Source: Psychrobacter sp. JCM 18903
GTDB taxonomy: Bacteria > Pseudomonadota > Gammaproteobacteria > Pseudomonadales > Moraxellaceae
DNA: 64,000 bases
Direction: 5' to 3'
NCBI RefSeq assembly: GCF_000586475.1
Contig: NZ_BAWJ01000006.1
Span: 118,772-182,771, forward strand
Shown here: in pieces, positions 51,724 through 61,794 of the stretch
Layout: the number at the start of each line of letters is the position of its first letter
Position numbering within the stretch: position 1 is the stretch's first letter
Notes under the pieces: model-generated
Seen by the model: only the letters and a program-made list of their open reading frames with translations
What the model was told of the DNA's origin: nothing
Databases searched by the model: none
Made by a program: the position numbers and the translations under genes

Positions 51724-52854
51724 ATGAAAAAAGTCCTTAGTATTTTTGGCACACGTCCTGAAGCGATTAAAATGGCGCCTGTTGTTAAAGCTTTAGAAGC
51801 CAATCCTGATATTCAATCCATCGTTTGTGTGACTGCCCAACATCGTGAAATGCTAGATAAGGTGCTGGCTCTATTTGAGATAGTTCCCGACTATGATTTA
51901 GATATCATGAAAAGCAATCAGAGCCTAACCCAAGCTAGCTCTAGAATGTTAATGGCACTTGAGCCTATTTTACAAGAATGCAAGCCTGATTTAGTACTGG
52001 TACACGGCGATACATCGACCACACTATGCGGTGCACAAGCAGCATTTTACCAACAAATACCGATCGGACATGTTGAATCTGGGCTGCGTACCTATAGTCT
52101 CTATTCACCTTGGCCAGAAGAGGCTAACAGACAACTAACTAGTGTCATTACCAAGTTGCACTTCTCACCAACCAAAGCTGCGGCGCAAAATTTGTATGAT
52201 GAGCATAACAACCCAGAATACATCTATGTTACTGGTAATACCGTTGTAGATGCCTTGTTAGATGTTAAAGATAAGTTAGAAAATAACGCATCACTACGAT
52301 TGGAATTACAGCAGCAGTTTTCAGAATTGGACTTTAATAAACGTCGGGTTCTTATTACGGGTCACCGCCGCGAAAACTTCGGTGATGGCTTTGAATCAAT
52401 TTGCCAAGCGATTCAAGAGCTGGCAAAAAAATACCCTGATTATGAGTTTGTTTATCCTGTACATCTCAATCCTAATGTTAAAGAGCCGGTCAATCGCTTA
52501 TTAAGTGGTCTGCGTAATGTTAAGCTGATCGAACCACAAGATTATCTGCCTTTTGTATACTTGATGAGTACCAGCCATATTATTCTCACGGACTCAGGTG
52601 GTATTCAGGAAGAAGCGCCGTCGCTTGGTATTCCGGTATTGGTCATGCGTGAGACGACTGAGCGTCAAGAAGCAGTAGAGGCAGGTACGGTTAAGCTAGT
52701 AGGTACTCATGGCCCTACCATCGTTGCTGAAGTTAGTAATTTGATTGAAAACGAAGCTATTTATTTAAAAATGAGCCAAGCCCATAATCCTTATGGCGAC
52801 GGTAAGGCTTCAGAGCGCATCACTGAGACTATCGTTGAGTTTTTATATGAGTAA
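51724..52854 (+). CDS. wecB: UDP-N-acetylglucosamine 2-epimerase (non-hydrolysing)
   Basis: Interconverts UDP-GlcNAc and UDP-ManNAc for surface polysaccharide. 376 residues, intact. Seen: [14 protein letters not shown] at the start, [18 protein letters not shown], the catalytic [18 protein letters not shown] and [11 protein letters not shown], and [16 protein letters not shown]. It heads the locus and pairs with the dehydrogenase next to it to make UDP-ManNAcA, a common capsule and O-antigen sugar. Confidence 0.95.
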   Translation: MKKVLSIFGTRPEAIKMAPVVKALEANPDIQSIVCVTAQHREMLDKVLALFEIVPDYDLDIMKSNQSLTQASSRMLMALEPILQECKPDLVLVHGDTSTTLCGAQAAFYQQIPIGHVESGLRTYSLYSPWPEEANRQLTSVITKLHFSPTKAAAQNLYDEHNNPEYIYVTGNTVVDALLDVKDKLENNASLRLELQQQFSELDFNKRRVLITGHRRENFGDGFESICQAIQELAKKYPDYEFVYPVHLNPNVKEPVNRLLSGLRNVKLIEPQDYLPFVYLMSTSHIILTDSGGIQEEAPSLGIPVLVMRETTERQEAVEAGTVKLVGTHGPTIVAEVSNLIENEAIYLKMSQAHNPYGDGKASERITETIVEFLYE

Positions 52855-52907
52855 ACAGCTAACACTAAAGAGTTAAGCTAACTTAATATTAAGTAAACGG
52901 GATTAAG

Positions 52908-54132
52908 ATGAAAAATATTTGTGTATTTGGTTTAGGGTATATTGGCTTGCCAACTGCTGCGTTGTTCGCCCATCATGGTGCCAATGTCGTCGGTGTCGAT
53001 GTCAATCCGCATGCGGTTGATACGATTAATCAAGGCAAGATCCATATCGTTGAGCCTGGTCTTGAAGCAATTGTAAAAACAGCAGTAGATAAGGGTAGCT
53101 CAAAGCCAGCCTTACGCCAGTACACTCAGATGCTTATCTTATCGCTGTACCGACACCTTTTAAGGGCGATAATCACGAGCCAGATCTGTCCTATATTCAA
53201 GCGGTGAGTAAAGCACTTGCACCGCTATTAGAAAAAGGTGATGTGGTCATTCTAGAGTCGACTTCACCGGTAGGGGCAACAGAGCAGATGGTCGAATGGC
53301 TCGCTGAAGCGCGTGCTGACTTAACCTTTCCTAAATATCATGAGCCTGATATTGAAGCTGATATCTATGTGGCTTATTGTCCTGAGCGCGTGTTACCAGG
53401 CAAGGTGGTTGAAGAGCTGATATCTAACGATCGTATCATCGGTGGTATGACGAAAGAATCTACCAATAAAGCAAAAGAAGTTTATCGAATCTTTGTAGAA
53501 GGCGAGCTATTAGAAACCAACTCTCGTACCGCTGAGATGGCAAAGCTAACCGAAAATGCCTCTCGTGATGTAAGTATTGCTTTTGCTAATGAGCTGTCTA
53601 TCATCTCTGATAAGCTCGACATCAATGTGTGGGAGCTGATCGAACTGGCTAACCATCATCCACGTGTCAATATCTTGCAACCTGGCGCTGGGTCGGTGGT
53701 CACTGTATCGCTGTTGATCCATGGTTTATTGTCAATCAAAACCCTGATGAAGCTAAAATCATTCGAGCTGCTCGCGAAATAAATGACAGCAAGCCTGACT
53801 GGGTAATAGGTAAAATCAATGCTGAAATCGATAAGTTAAAAGCACAAGGTATTGAAAAGCCAGCAGTAGCGTTGTTAGGGTTAGCATTCAAACCTAATAT
53901 TGATGATTTGCGTGAAAGCCCTGCTGTTAAAATTGCTGAAGATATGTTGCAACGAAGTGACATTAATCTTCTTTTGGTTGAACCTAATATTAAATGCTTA
54001 CCTAGCATCTTAAGCAAAGGTGATTTAGTTCATATAGACGATATAAGTAAAGATATAGATTGTATTTTTATTCTTGTTAAACATAGAGATTTTAATGCAA
54101 TAAATTTCAATAACATTATCAGTTTTGTCTGA
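52908..54132 (+). CDS. wecC: UDP-N-acetyl-D-mannosamine dehydrogenase, two frameshifts in this sequence
   Basis: Oxidises UDP-ManNAc to UDP-ManNAcA with NAD. Two single-base losses (near 53097 and 53691) break it; joined it has about 408 residues. Seen: NAD site VFGLGYIGLPTAALFA, VPTPFKGDNHEPDLSYI, ESTSPVGATEQM, AYCPERVLPGKV, KLTENASRDVSIAFANEL, and the catalytic cysteine in GAGVGGHCIAVDPWF once the second break is repaired. The last 60 or so residues are coded by DNA much richer in A+T than the rest, marking the edge of the AT-rich block. Confidence 0.9.
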
Positions 54133-54139
54133 GGTCGAT

Positions 54140-54810
54140 ATGAAGAAAATAAGTAATGAAGATGATTTGAAGAATTATGTATTTAACTTAGAAAGAGAAA
54201 ATATTTCACTGAAAAAATCTCATAGCTATAGATTAGGTAAGTCTTTAATTGATATTAAAAATAAAATTTTAGAAAAAGATTTTAAAGGCTTAAATCCTGC
54301 GTTAAAAAATCTAGTAGATTCTACCCAAAAGGTTGATAAGAATCAAGATCATGCTGTTATAAGTATTAGCAATATAACTGAATCAAAAATTAAGAATATT
54401 AATTCAAAAAATACTTCTAGTACTATGAATTACACTATAAACAGTAATGTTTACTATTTTTACCAAAAGTTAAAGATAGGATGATAGCTGGTGTGTTTTC
54501 TAATAATTTTGAATTAGATGATGAGAAGTACAGGAAAGTTCTATTGAAGCCTGATAATTATAAAGATGTTATTGCTAAATCTAATATAGATGTTATTTTC
54601 TTTGATTTAAAGGATCTGAAAGATAACAAGTTATGGTTTTCTTTTGGAACGTATAACTCAACTTTTATTATGAGGAAAATAATATATTGTTTGAATAGTC
54701 AAGATCATATAATAAAAATTCTTATAGAAAACGAAAATATTTCTCTTTATCCATTAATACTAGAGTTAAAAAATAAAAATTTCTTTAATGAGGTAAGTTT
54801 TTCAATGTAG
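54140..54810 (+). CDS. Short CgeB-like glycosyltransferase fragment or accessory protein, one frameshift
   Basis: ATG 54140 has GAGG six bases upstream. One T missing from the T run near 54461 joins two frames (YFLPKVKDRMIAGVFSN) into about 223 residues. The first 110 are Lys/Asn-rich and look coiled-coil. The rest (MIAGVFSNNFELDDEKYRK and NIDVIFFDLKDL) resembles the N-terminal half of the CgeB-like glycosyltransferase at 58774, but there is no C-terminal nucleotide-sugar domain, and the expected ESAW motif is missing. It is either a remnant or a separate non-catalytic protein. Strongly AT-rich. Confidence 0.5.
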
Positions 54811-54876
54811 ATATATAATTAAGCCGGTATGTTTTTTGGATTAGTAAATAATATTGAATGTTTAGGTATAAAATAT

Positions 54877-57036
54877 ATGAATAATATAGCAGTTTTTGGC
54901 GACATATCTGCAAATGGTATTGATGGTTCATCTATATGGATGCAATCAGTTTGTAATTTATTTAGTTCAGCAGGACACGATGTATACCTGATATTAAGAG
55001 ATAGGCCAACTGATAATACTATAACTAATGGTATTGATATTAGAGTTAATATAATTAATCCTTGGGATCAATCTTATACTGAAATTGGTAGTGAAAATAC
55101 AATTTCGCCTTACGAGCTATATTCTATATTAAATGCCATTGACAAGAAAATACATTTTGACAACATAATTATGAGAGCTCCTCGATTCGTAAAGGATATG
55201 TATCGTAATATAGCCAATCTTTCATATAAAAAAATAATATCTAAAATGGATATATATTTCGCTGCTCTTAGTGTTTTTGAAGATAGTTATGAATTAACAA
55301 TACTAAATAATGTTCATTCAAGTATTAATAGACTAGTAGTTCAAACTGAACAAATGAGGGATTATGCTGAGCAGATGTTTCCAGAGCTAGTTGAGAGAGT
55401 TATAGTATTGAATCCTATGGTTCCAAAAATAATTTATCAAGATAGTAAAGCTATCAAAAATAAAATAAAAAACAAGTCTGTAGTTTATGCAGGAAAGTTA
55501 GATGTAAACTACTTAATAGAAGATTATATAGATAACTCTTTATCTATATCAGAGCTAGGTTATAAAGTTAAATTAATAGGCTCTAAATTCAATACTGTTA
55601 AAGATGATAAAGGTTTTAAAAATAGGTTAGAGTCGAAAATTAAAGAAAAAGGAATACAATGGACAAAAGTGCTTGGAAGAAATGAAACGATCAATGAAAC
55701 ATCCAAATCAACTTTTTTGATATCGATTAGGGATAAGAAGTTTGATACAAATAATGAAATATCTACAAAACTGTTAGAAAGTATATCTGCTGGAACTCTA
55801 CCAATCATAAATAAAAGCAGAGCAAACATGTCAATAGTTGGCGATAACTATCCATTATTTGCTGACTCTTATTCTGAATTATACTCTATAATAGGTGCTT
55901 TTTCACTTACTACAAGCAATTACAAAAAAATCCTTAATATAGCTCAAAATAAAGTTGAAGCCTATACATTCAAATATATATATGATAAACAACTAAAGTT
56001 TTTCTATGAAGGTTATAACACTAATAAGTTAAAGAATATAAAAGAAGTAAGTAGGAAGGTGCTAATCGCTTCTCATGATAATAAGTTCCTTTCAAAGGTT
56101 ATAAAAGAACTAGAAGGGATATCAGGTCTAGTTATTAAATTTGATAATTGGAGCTCTACATTAAAAAACGATAAAAAATATTCGGAAAGAATGGTCGAGT
56201 GGGCAGATATAATAATTTGTGAATGGGCAGTTGGTCCAGCTGTTTTTTATAGCCAAAATAAAAAAGCAAACCAAAGATTGTTAATTAGGCTTCATAGATT
56301 TGAAATAACTACCAATCAACCATCACTTATAAATGCTGATAATGTGGATTATTTTATAGTAGTAAGCGATTACATTAAAGATTTCTGTATCAGAAATTAC
56401 AAATGGGAAAGTGAAAAAATAAAAGTTTTACCACAGTATGCAGATACACTCCATTTTAATAGAGAAAAAATACAAGGGTATGAATATAACCTAGGATTAT
56501 TGGGTTGTATACCGAGGCTGAAGAGACTAGATAGAAGTTTAGATATTTTAGAAGAGCTAAGAAAAACAGATGATAGGTACGTTCTTTATATAAAATCTAA
56601 GATGCCATGGGATGTACCATTTATATGGAACAAGAGTGAGGAAAGAGAGTTTTATTTCTCTCAGCTTGAGAGAATCGAAAATTCAGAATGGTTAAAAGAT
56701 GCTGTAATATTTGATGACTATGGTAATGATGTGTCAGTATGGTTTAGAAAAATTGGTTGGCTATTATCTACTAGTGATACCGAAGGTTGTCATACTGCAG
56801 TAGCTGAAGCTATGAGCTCTGGAAGCAAAAGTGTTATTTTTGATTGGCCAGGATCAGATAATGTCTATAAATTAAATGAGATATTTTCATCATCTCAGCA
56901 AGCTTCTAAACATATTTTGCATAACAATTATTTTGAAGAAGCTAGCATAGCTTTACAGAAAAGTTACTGTTTCAATAATTTTGATATATCTAAAACAATA
57001 AATTTCTATTTTGAATTTATTTTCAGTCATCAATGA
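54877..57036 (+). CDS. Two-domain glycosyltransferase (GT-B fold)
   Basis: About 719 residues, intact, very AT-rich. The first half (NNIAVFGDISANGIDGSSIW, VVYAGKLDVNYLIEDYI, ISTKLLESISAGTLPIINKS) and the second half (RKVLIASHDNKFLSKVI, LGLLGCIPRLKRLDRSL, STSDTEGCHTAVAEAMSSGS) each look like one GT-B enzyme; the acidic/Gly C-terminal patch of family 4 is clear in both. Two linked transferases would add two sugars in turn. The start at 54877 is preferred because the fold begins there; ATG 54829 is in frame. No membrane span, so it acts at the cytosolic face on a lipid-linked or growing glycan. Confidence 0.7.
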   Translation: MNNIAVFGDISANGIDGSSIWMQSVCNLFSSAGHDVYLILRDRPTDNTITNGIDIRVNIINPWDQSYTEIGSENTISPYELYSILNAIDKKIHFDNIIMRAPRFVKDMYRNIANLSYKKIISKMDIYFAALSVFEDSYELTILNNVHSSINRLVVQTEQMRDYAEQMFPELVERVIVLNPMVPKIIYQDSKAIKNKIKNKSVVYAGKLDVNYLIEDYIDNSLSISELGYKVKLIGSKFNTVKDDKGFKNRLESKIKEKGIQWTKVLGRNETINETSKSTFLISIRDKKFDTNNEISTKLLESISAGTLPIINKSRANMSIVGDNYPLFADSYSELYSIIGAFSLTTSNYKKILNIAQNKVEAYTFKYIYDKQLKFFYEGYNTNKLKNIKEVSRKVLIASHDNKFLSKVIKELEGISGLVIKFDNWSSTLKNDKKYSERMVEWADIIICEWAVGPAVFYSQNKKANQRLLIRLHRFEITTNQPSLINADNVDYFIVVSDYIKDFCIRNYKWESEKIKVLPQYADTLHFNREKIQGYEYNLGLLGCIPRLKRLDRSLDILEELRKTDDRYVLYIKSKMPWDVPFIWNKSEEREFYFSQLERIENSEWLKDAVIFDDYGNDVSVWFRKIGWLLSTSDTEGCHTAVAEAMSSGSKSVIFDWPGSDNVYKLNEIFSSSQQASKHILHNNYFEEASIALQKSYCFNNFDISKTINFYFEFIFSHQ

Positions 57037-57198
57037 TTAGTTTCTAAAACTACTCTATAGCTGTTAGTTTAGATAAAAAAATATCTAAAGTTCAATAGAT
57101 AAATATAACTCAAATAGTTTTCAATTAGGTTAGGAATAGGTCATCATATGAAATGAGTCCACGTCCTAACTATTTGTGACTAAGTATATGGAAATTTT

Positions 57199-58143
57199 AT
57201 GTCTTTTAGTCTTGACAAGATATCTTACGATGGTGTAAGCCTTACTGTAACAGTTTTTCAAGAAGAATTAACAGATTTTGCATTTTATGTGCTCTTGGCC
57301 GGTAAGAAATTAGATACTAAATGGTACTCTTTAGATACTACATCTAGTTTAGATATTTCTTTACTAGTAGGAAAAACCTATTCTTTAATATTGTTTTTTC
57401 GTCCAAATGCTGAAAAAACGATAGAAGAAGAAAAAGTAGTAAAAAAGTTTTTCTTTAAAGTGAATGAGGATCATTCAACAAAAGTTTTTTCAAATAATAT
57501 TCTTTTCGAATCTGAGAATTTTAAAATAACCGAGTACGATCAAGGCTCTGATATTACTTTTGTAACATTTAATTCTGCACATACAGATAAGACTTCTAGT
57601 CCTTTTGGTGGAGATTTTATCTTATCGGAAGGATGGAATTTAATTAGCGTACAGAAAGATAATAGAAATCAGTATCAAGATCTAACTTGGATTTGTTTGA
57701 AAGTGTTGTAAAGCCAAAAATTATTGGCAAGAGGACTTATATTTACGGAACAAGCCTTGGTGGTTATAGTAGTATTTACTATGGGGGAATTATAGATGCA
57801 ACTATAATTGCAGGTGCCCCAATGTTGTCTTTAATTTCAAAAAGAAATCACCCGCGGTATAGGGATATTCAATACAAACATATACCTATCAAAGATACCA
57901 AAAAGACATCTGAACCTGTTTTTATTATATACGATCCGTTAGTAGGTGGAGACATTAATTTTATAAAAAAAAAATGTTTTGCCTGCTTATCCTTTAGCTC
58001 ATTTTATACCAGTAAAAAAAGGTACTCATTTGGTTATGAAAACTCTCATAGAAAAAAAAATATTGAAAGATATTATTCGGGATCTAGTAAGGCATAATAG
58101 TTTTGATGCTATTAATAGAATCGCCATAGCCATGGAACAATAA
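57199..58143 (+). CDS. Alpha/beta-hydrolase-like protein of the polysaccharide locus, frame broken twice
   Basis: About 315 residues after two repairs: one base near 57683 (restores QDLNLDLFESVV) and an A-run length change at 57965-57974, where ten A read through to an early stop at 58097 while nine or twelve give LPAYPLAHFIPVKKGTHLVM and TAA 58141-58143. The C-terminal part has the nucleophile elbow YGTSLGGYSS (Ser codon 57753), an acid in FIIYDP and a His in KKGTHL (codon 58027), a complete Ser-Asp-His set. The N-terminal 90 residues form a separate domain (FAFYVLLAGKKLDTKWY) shared with the small gene at 58326. Possible roles: glycan acyl esterase or acyltransferase, or an XcbB/CpsF-like capsule protein; I cannot decide. 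Confidence 0.6.
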
Positions 58144-58325
58144 TTAATTATTATAGAGCTGTTTTTTGTTACTATCTGTTATTTTTAATATATAATTCAA
58201 ATAAGGTTAGCTATATTAAAGATATTTATAAGACTTAATAACAGTTATTTTAATTGGAAGAAATAAAAACGTTAATAAACTAAAATAGAAAATATAGGTT
58301 AAATTCACAAAGCTAAGGGTGAAGT

Positions 58326-58597
58326 ATGTTTTATGTAAATATCTCTGTAGAAAATAATAACGTTTTAGGGAGTTTATAGCTGATAGCTATTTTTTCGAGC
58401 CATCTAAGTATGATTACGCTTTTTACTTGTATAAAGATGGTGAAAAAATAGAAACTAAATGGTACACAGATAATATGAAAGCTGAGTTTCTCATAGAGAA
58501 ATTTGACGGAGTATTTTATATTAAGGCTTTTGTTAGAGATAAAGCACACGGAGACAAAAGAACATTTGATTCAGAAAAAATATCTATCGATATCTGA
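58326..58597 (+). CDS. Small protein related to the N-terminal domain of the preceding hydrolase-like protein, one frameshift
   Basis: One G missing from the GGG at 58368-58370 joins frame 3 (MFYVNISVENNNVLG) to frame 2 (EFIADSYFFEPSKYDY), giving about 90 residues that end at TGA 58595-58597. AAGGGTGAAGT precedes the ATG. The core YAFYLYKDGEKIETKWY aligns with FAFYVLLAGKKLDTKWY of the protein at 57199, and the following KAFVRDKAHGDKRTFDSEKI aligns with its LFFRPNAEKTIEEEKV. Probably a beta-sandwich carbohydrate or protein-binding domain. No signal peptide or catalytic residues. Confidence 0.55.
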
Positions 58598-58773
58598 AAT
58601 TATAGATAAATATTTTAATTTTTTAAAATGAATATAAAATAGTTATTATTTTTATGTCACTAATATTTTTAATGTTGGTTATTAATTAATTTACTAAGAC
58701 TATATAATATATATACATAAGAAAACAACATAGTTGCTATAGTGTTAGCTATTCTCTTTAGTAGGTGTAAAAA

Positions 58774-59784
58774 ATGAAACGTCTATTCAATACCTCTAAA
58801 GAACCTAGAATAGCTTTGATAGGTGACGAACTAACTTCATTTGCATTAGAAGACTGCTCTGTAAAAATCTTTCAAATTAAAGATAAAAACTGGTTTCAGT
58901 TATTTAAAATATTTAAACCAGACTTCATATTAGTCGAATCAGCTTGGCGCGGTTATAAAGACAAATGGCGCTACAAGATTGCCAATTACCCTGACTACCC
59001 CGAGCGCAATAACGTTGAGCTACGCAAGCTTTTAGAAATGGCTGATACATATAATATTCCTGCTGTATTTTGGAATAAAGAAGATGCTGCGCATTTTAAC
59101 CGCTTTATTAATGTGGCCAGTCTATTTAAGTATATCCTGACAGTGGATCAGAACTGTGTAGACAGATACCAAGCCATATTGGGCAATAAGGTCAAGGTTG
59201 GGGTACTACCGTTTGCCGTACAGTCAGCGTTTCATTACCCAGCGACACAACCACTGCGCTATCGTAAGAGCCTATTTATCGGTAGTTATAGTAAGCATAT
59301 CCACAATGCTAGGCAACAGTGGCAGGACATGGCATTCAGTGCTGCATCGCCCTATGGGCTGGATATCATAGATCGCAACTCAGATCGCAATCCTGAGGTA
59401 TATCGCTATCCTGATTTACCTAACACGACAGTATTCCCTAATGTCCCCTATAATAAGACGGGTGATGTATACCGTCAGTATTCACACTGTATTAACGTCA
59501 ATACCGTGACGGACTCGCCTAGTATGTTTTCGCGTCGCCTGATTGAGATTATGGCATGTGGACGTTTGGCTGTAAGCAATCCTAGCGTATCAGTCAGTAC
59601 ACGCTTTGAGGGGATGTGTGAAGTGGTAGAAAGTCGCGAACAGGCGGATGAGTTATTTGCGCAACTATCTAAAGGCTATACCAAGCAGCAGATAGAGATG
59701 ATGCGTTATGCGAGTGCTCATGTATTAGAGAATTATAACTACGATCAATGGCTACAGCATATCGTAGAGTTTATTGAGCTATAG
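58774..59784 (+). CDS. CgeB-like glycosyltransferase
   Basis: 336 residues, intact. Family marks: IALIGDELTSFAL at the start, ILVESAWRGYKDKWRYKI, IPAVFWNKEDAAHFNRF, KSLFIGSYSKH, and the C-terminal SRRLIEIMACGRLAVSNPS with the acidic switch of CgeB/family-1-type transferases. The first 45 or so codons are AT-rich like the cassette, but from about 58925 the base use is that of the chromosome, so the cassette edge lies inside this gene. It would add a sugar to the surface glycan. A bidirectional terminator ends the locus. Confidence 0.82.
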   Translation: MKRLFNTSKEPRIALIGDELTSFALEDCSVKIFQIKDKNWFQLFKIFKPDFILVESAWRGYKDKWRYKIANYPDYPERNNVELRKLLEMADTYNIPAVFWNKEDAAHFNRFINVASLFKYILTVDQNCVDRYQAILGNKVKVGVLPFAVQSAFHYPATQPLRYRKSLFIGSYSKHIHNARQQWQDMAFSAASPYGLDIIDRNSDRNPEVYRYPDLPNTTVFPNVPYNKTGDVYRQYSHCINVNTVTDSPSMFSRRLIEIMACGRLAVSNPSVSVSTRFEGMCEVVESREQADELFAQLSKGYTKQQIEMMRYASAHVLENYNYDQWLQHIVEFIEL

Positions 59785-59871
59785 CCAATCCTCTCTAAAT
59801 TAGATTGAACCAACTATATTGCTGTACATTCACAAGGCGATTTTACTTATGCTTTTAAACACCGTTAATAC

Positions 59872-59908
59872 AAAAAAGCCTGCTAGCAATGACTAGCAGG
59901 CTTTTTTT
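59872..59908. terminator. Bidirectional terminator ending the polysaccharide locus
   Basis: AAAAAAGCCTGCTAG pairs perfectly with CTAGCAGGCTTTTTT around CAATGA. Confidence 0.9.
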
Positions 59909-59926
59909 ACTTATAAAAGACTTGTT

Positions 59927-61536
59927 TTAATCAATCACCAACTGTTCCAAACCATTATCAGCCGCTGCCAAATTAGCCACCATTGATAATGCATGGGCCT
60001 GCTGGTTAGCATCAGTATGTCCTTCTTTTGGTGTAGCAGCTGTACCGCCACGCAACCAATTGTTTGCGGTGTCACGGGTGTTTCGATTATGCTGCTGATT
60101 TTGCAAATTATACCAAGCCAAATCATGATGCAAGCTGACCACGTCGCCCATAATGAGGAGGGCAGGCGTTGGCAATTGTGCTTGTTCTTGTTTGGCAACA
60201 ATCGTTGCAAGCGTACCTGTTAATACTTGCTGATTGGGCATACTCGCATTAGAGACGATAGCAATCGGCGTCTCGCTACTGCGGCCTGCGTCAATCAAGC
60301 CTTCAGTCAAACGAGCCAGCGAGTGCAGACCCATATAAAATACGACCGTCTCATCAGTATTTAAGAAGTTCTCAAAATTACTGTTGGGTGCACCAGCCTT
60401 CAAAAATCCCGTCACAAAACGCACTGACTGTGAATGGTCACGGTGAGTCAATGGAATGCCAGCATAGCTTGCGGCGGCATTGGCAGCGGTAATACCAGGT
60501 ACGACTTGATAAGGGATACTGTGCGCACGCAAACTCTCAATTTCTTCGCCGCCACGACCAAAGATGAAAGGATCACCACCTTTTAGACGCACCACACGGC
60601 GACCTTCTTTTGCGCTATTGACCAACAACTCATTGATACCAAGTTGCGCTACTGCATGATTACTGCGTTTTTTACCAACAAACACTTTATCGGCATCACG
60701 GCGGCATAAATCCAATACTTGCGGTGAGACGAGCGCATCATAATAGACAATGTCAGCCTGCTGCATCAAACGCAGCGCTTTAAAAGTGAGCAGCTCTGGG
60801 TCACCAGGGCCTGCACCAACGATATAAACTTCGCCTACGTTATTCTGTAAGGTTTGAGGTTCTATGGATATATCATTCTCTGTATGTTTCTCACTGATAA
60901 GTGATGCTGTTTTATCTAAATCGGCTTGTAATTGTGCCGCCGCTTCAGTTTCATTACCCGCAAACATCAGCTGACTGACTGGACCTTCAAATGCCTTTTC
61001 CCAAAACTGCCTGCGTCCTGTCAGCGTAGGTATTTTAGTTTTCACTTCGCTACGAAAATCACCAGCAAGCTTTGCCAATTTACCATAGCCTTGTGGAATC
61101 AAGGTTTCAAGGCGAGCACGTAATAGACGTACCAGCACTGGCGCTTTGCCGTTTGACGATATGCCAATCACGATTGGATTGCGATCAACAATCGCAGGGA
61201 AGATAAAATCGCACAAATGCGGCGTATCGACCACATTAACTGGAATGTTGAGCTCAGTGGCATCAGCATGTATTTGATGATTCAGTGTTTCATCGTCAGT
61301 GGCAGCAATGATAACGCGTGCGCCTGTCATATAAGTTTTATTATAATTCTCATAAATCAGCTCATGCTTACTGTCACTGAGCAAGGCTTGTATTTCGTCG
61401 CTAATGCTTGGTGCAAGGACAGTGAGGCACGCGCCAGCACGGCTGAGCAAATCCGCTTTACGTAGTGCCACATCGCCGCCGCGACGATAAGTACTTTGCG
61501 ACCTTCTAATTTAAAAAATAATGGAAAGGTGTTCAT
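59927..61536 (-). CDS. cysG: Siroheme synthase (trifunctional), one frameshift in this sequence
   Basis: Makes siroheme from uroporphyrinogen III for sulfite/nitrite reductases. One G missing near 61483 restores VLIVGGGDVALRKADLL; the start is then ATG 61536 (MNTFPLFFKLEGRK), about 536 residues (E. coli 457). N-terminal precorrin-2 oxidase/ferrochelatase: NAD site VGGGDVA, SSNGKAPVLVRLLRARLE. C-terminal methyltransferase: YIVGAGPGDPELLTFKALRL, RLKGGDPFIFGRGGEE, VPGITAANAAASYAGIPLTH. After the methyltransferase there is an extra tail of about 65 residues rich in Asn, Gln and Ala, without known function. Confidence 0.93.
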
Positions 61537-61693
61537 AGGATTACCTGTAATTCATTCAATGTAAGGTATGTCGCTATTATGAGGTATCACAGGCATACGC
61601 TCACGTAGCGAATTGGCATTAGCATATTCGTTTTTGTCATGTTGGTGAGGGTTTTTGGTGTAAAAGGGAATAGGTGAGGCGTGAAATACAGAA

Positions 61694-61730
61694 CTAAAAA
61701 AGCCACAGGCTTACGTCAAAGCTTGTGGCT
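61694..61730 (-). terminator. Rho-independent terminator of the acyltransferase gene, minus strand
   Basis: A 12-bp stem (AGCCACAGGCTT with AAGCTTGTGGCT, one G-U) followed by five T on the minus strand. Confidence 0.75.
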
Positions 61731-61794
61731 GTCATGTAGATTAGATCTTTGCATTAGATATTAGTAATAACAAGATTTGACCACGTACAGAAAC

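Larger units (their letters stand above)
53900..58930. mobile_element. AT-rich replaced cassette within the polysaccharide locus (not a transposon)
   Basis: Base counts over single 60-base lines show the switch: 28 G+C at 53341, 21 at 53881, 11 at 54061, 11 at 55201, 11 at 58861, 25 at 58921, 31 at 59341. Both edges fall inside genes. No integrase, transposase or terminal repeat is seen, so exchange by homologous recombination in the flanking shared genes is the best reading. It holds the four genes 54140-58597. Confidence 0.65.

Noticed and set aside
52908..54132. wecC as three separate genes or a decayed gene
   Set aside because: Residues join smoothly across both breaks, including the catalytic GHC motif, so one gene with lost bases is the simpler reading.
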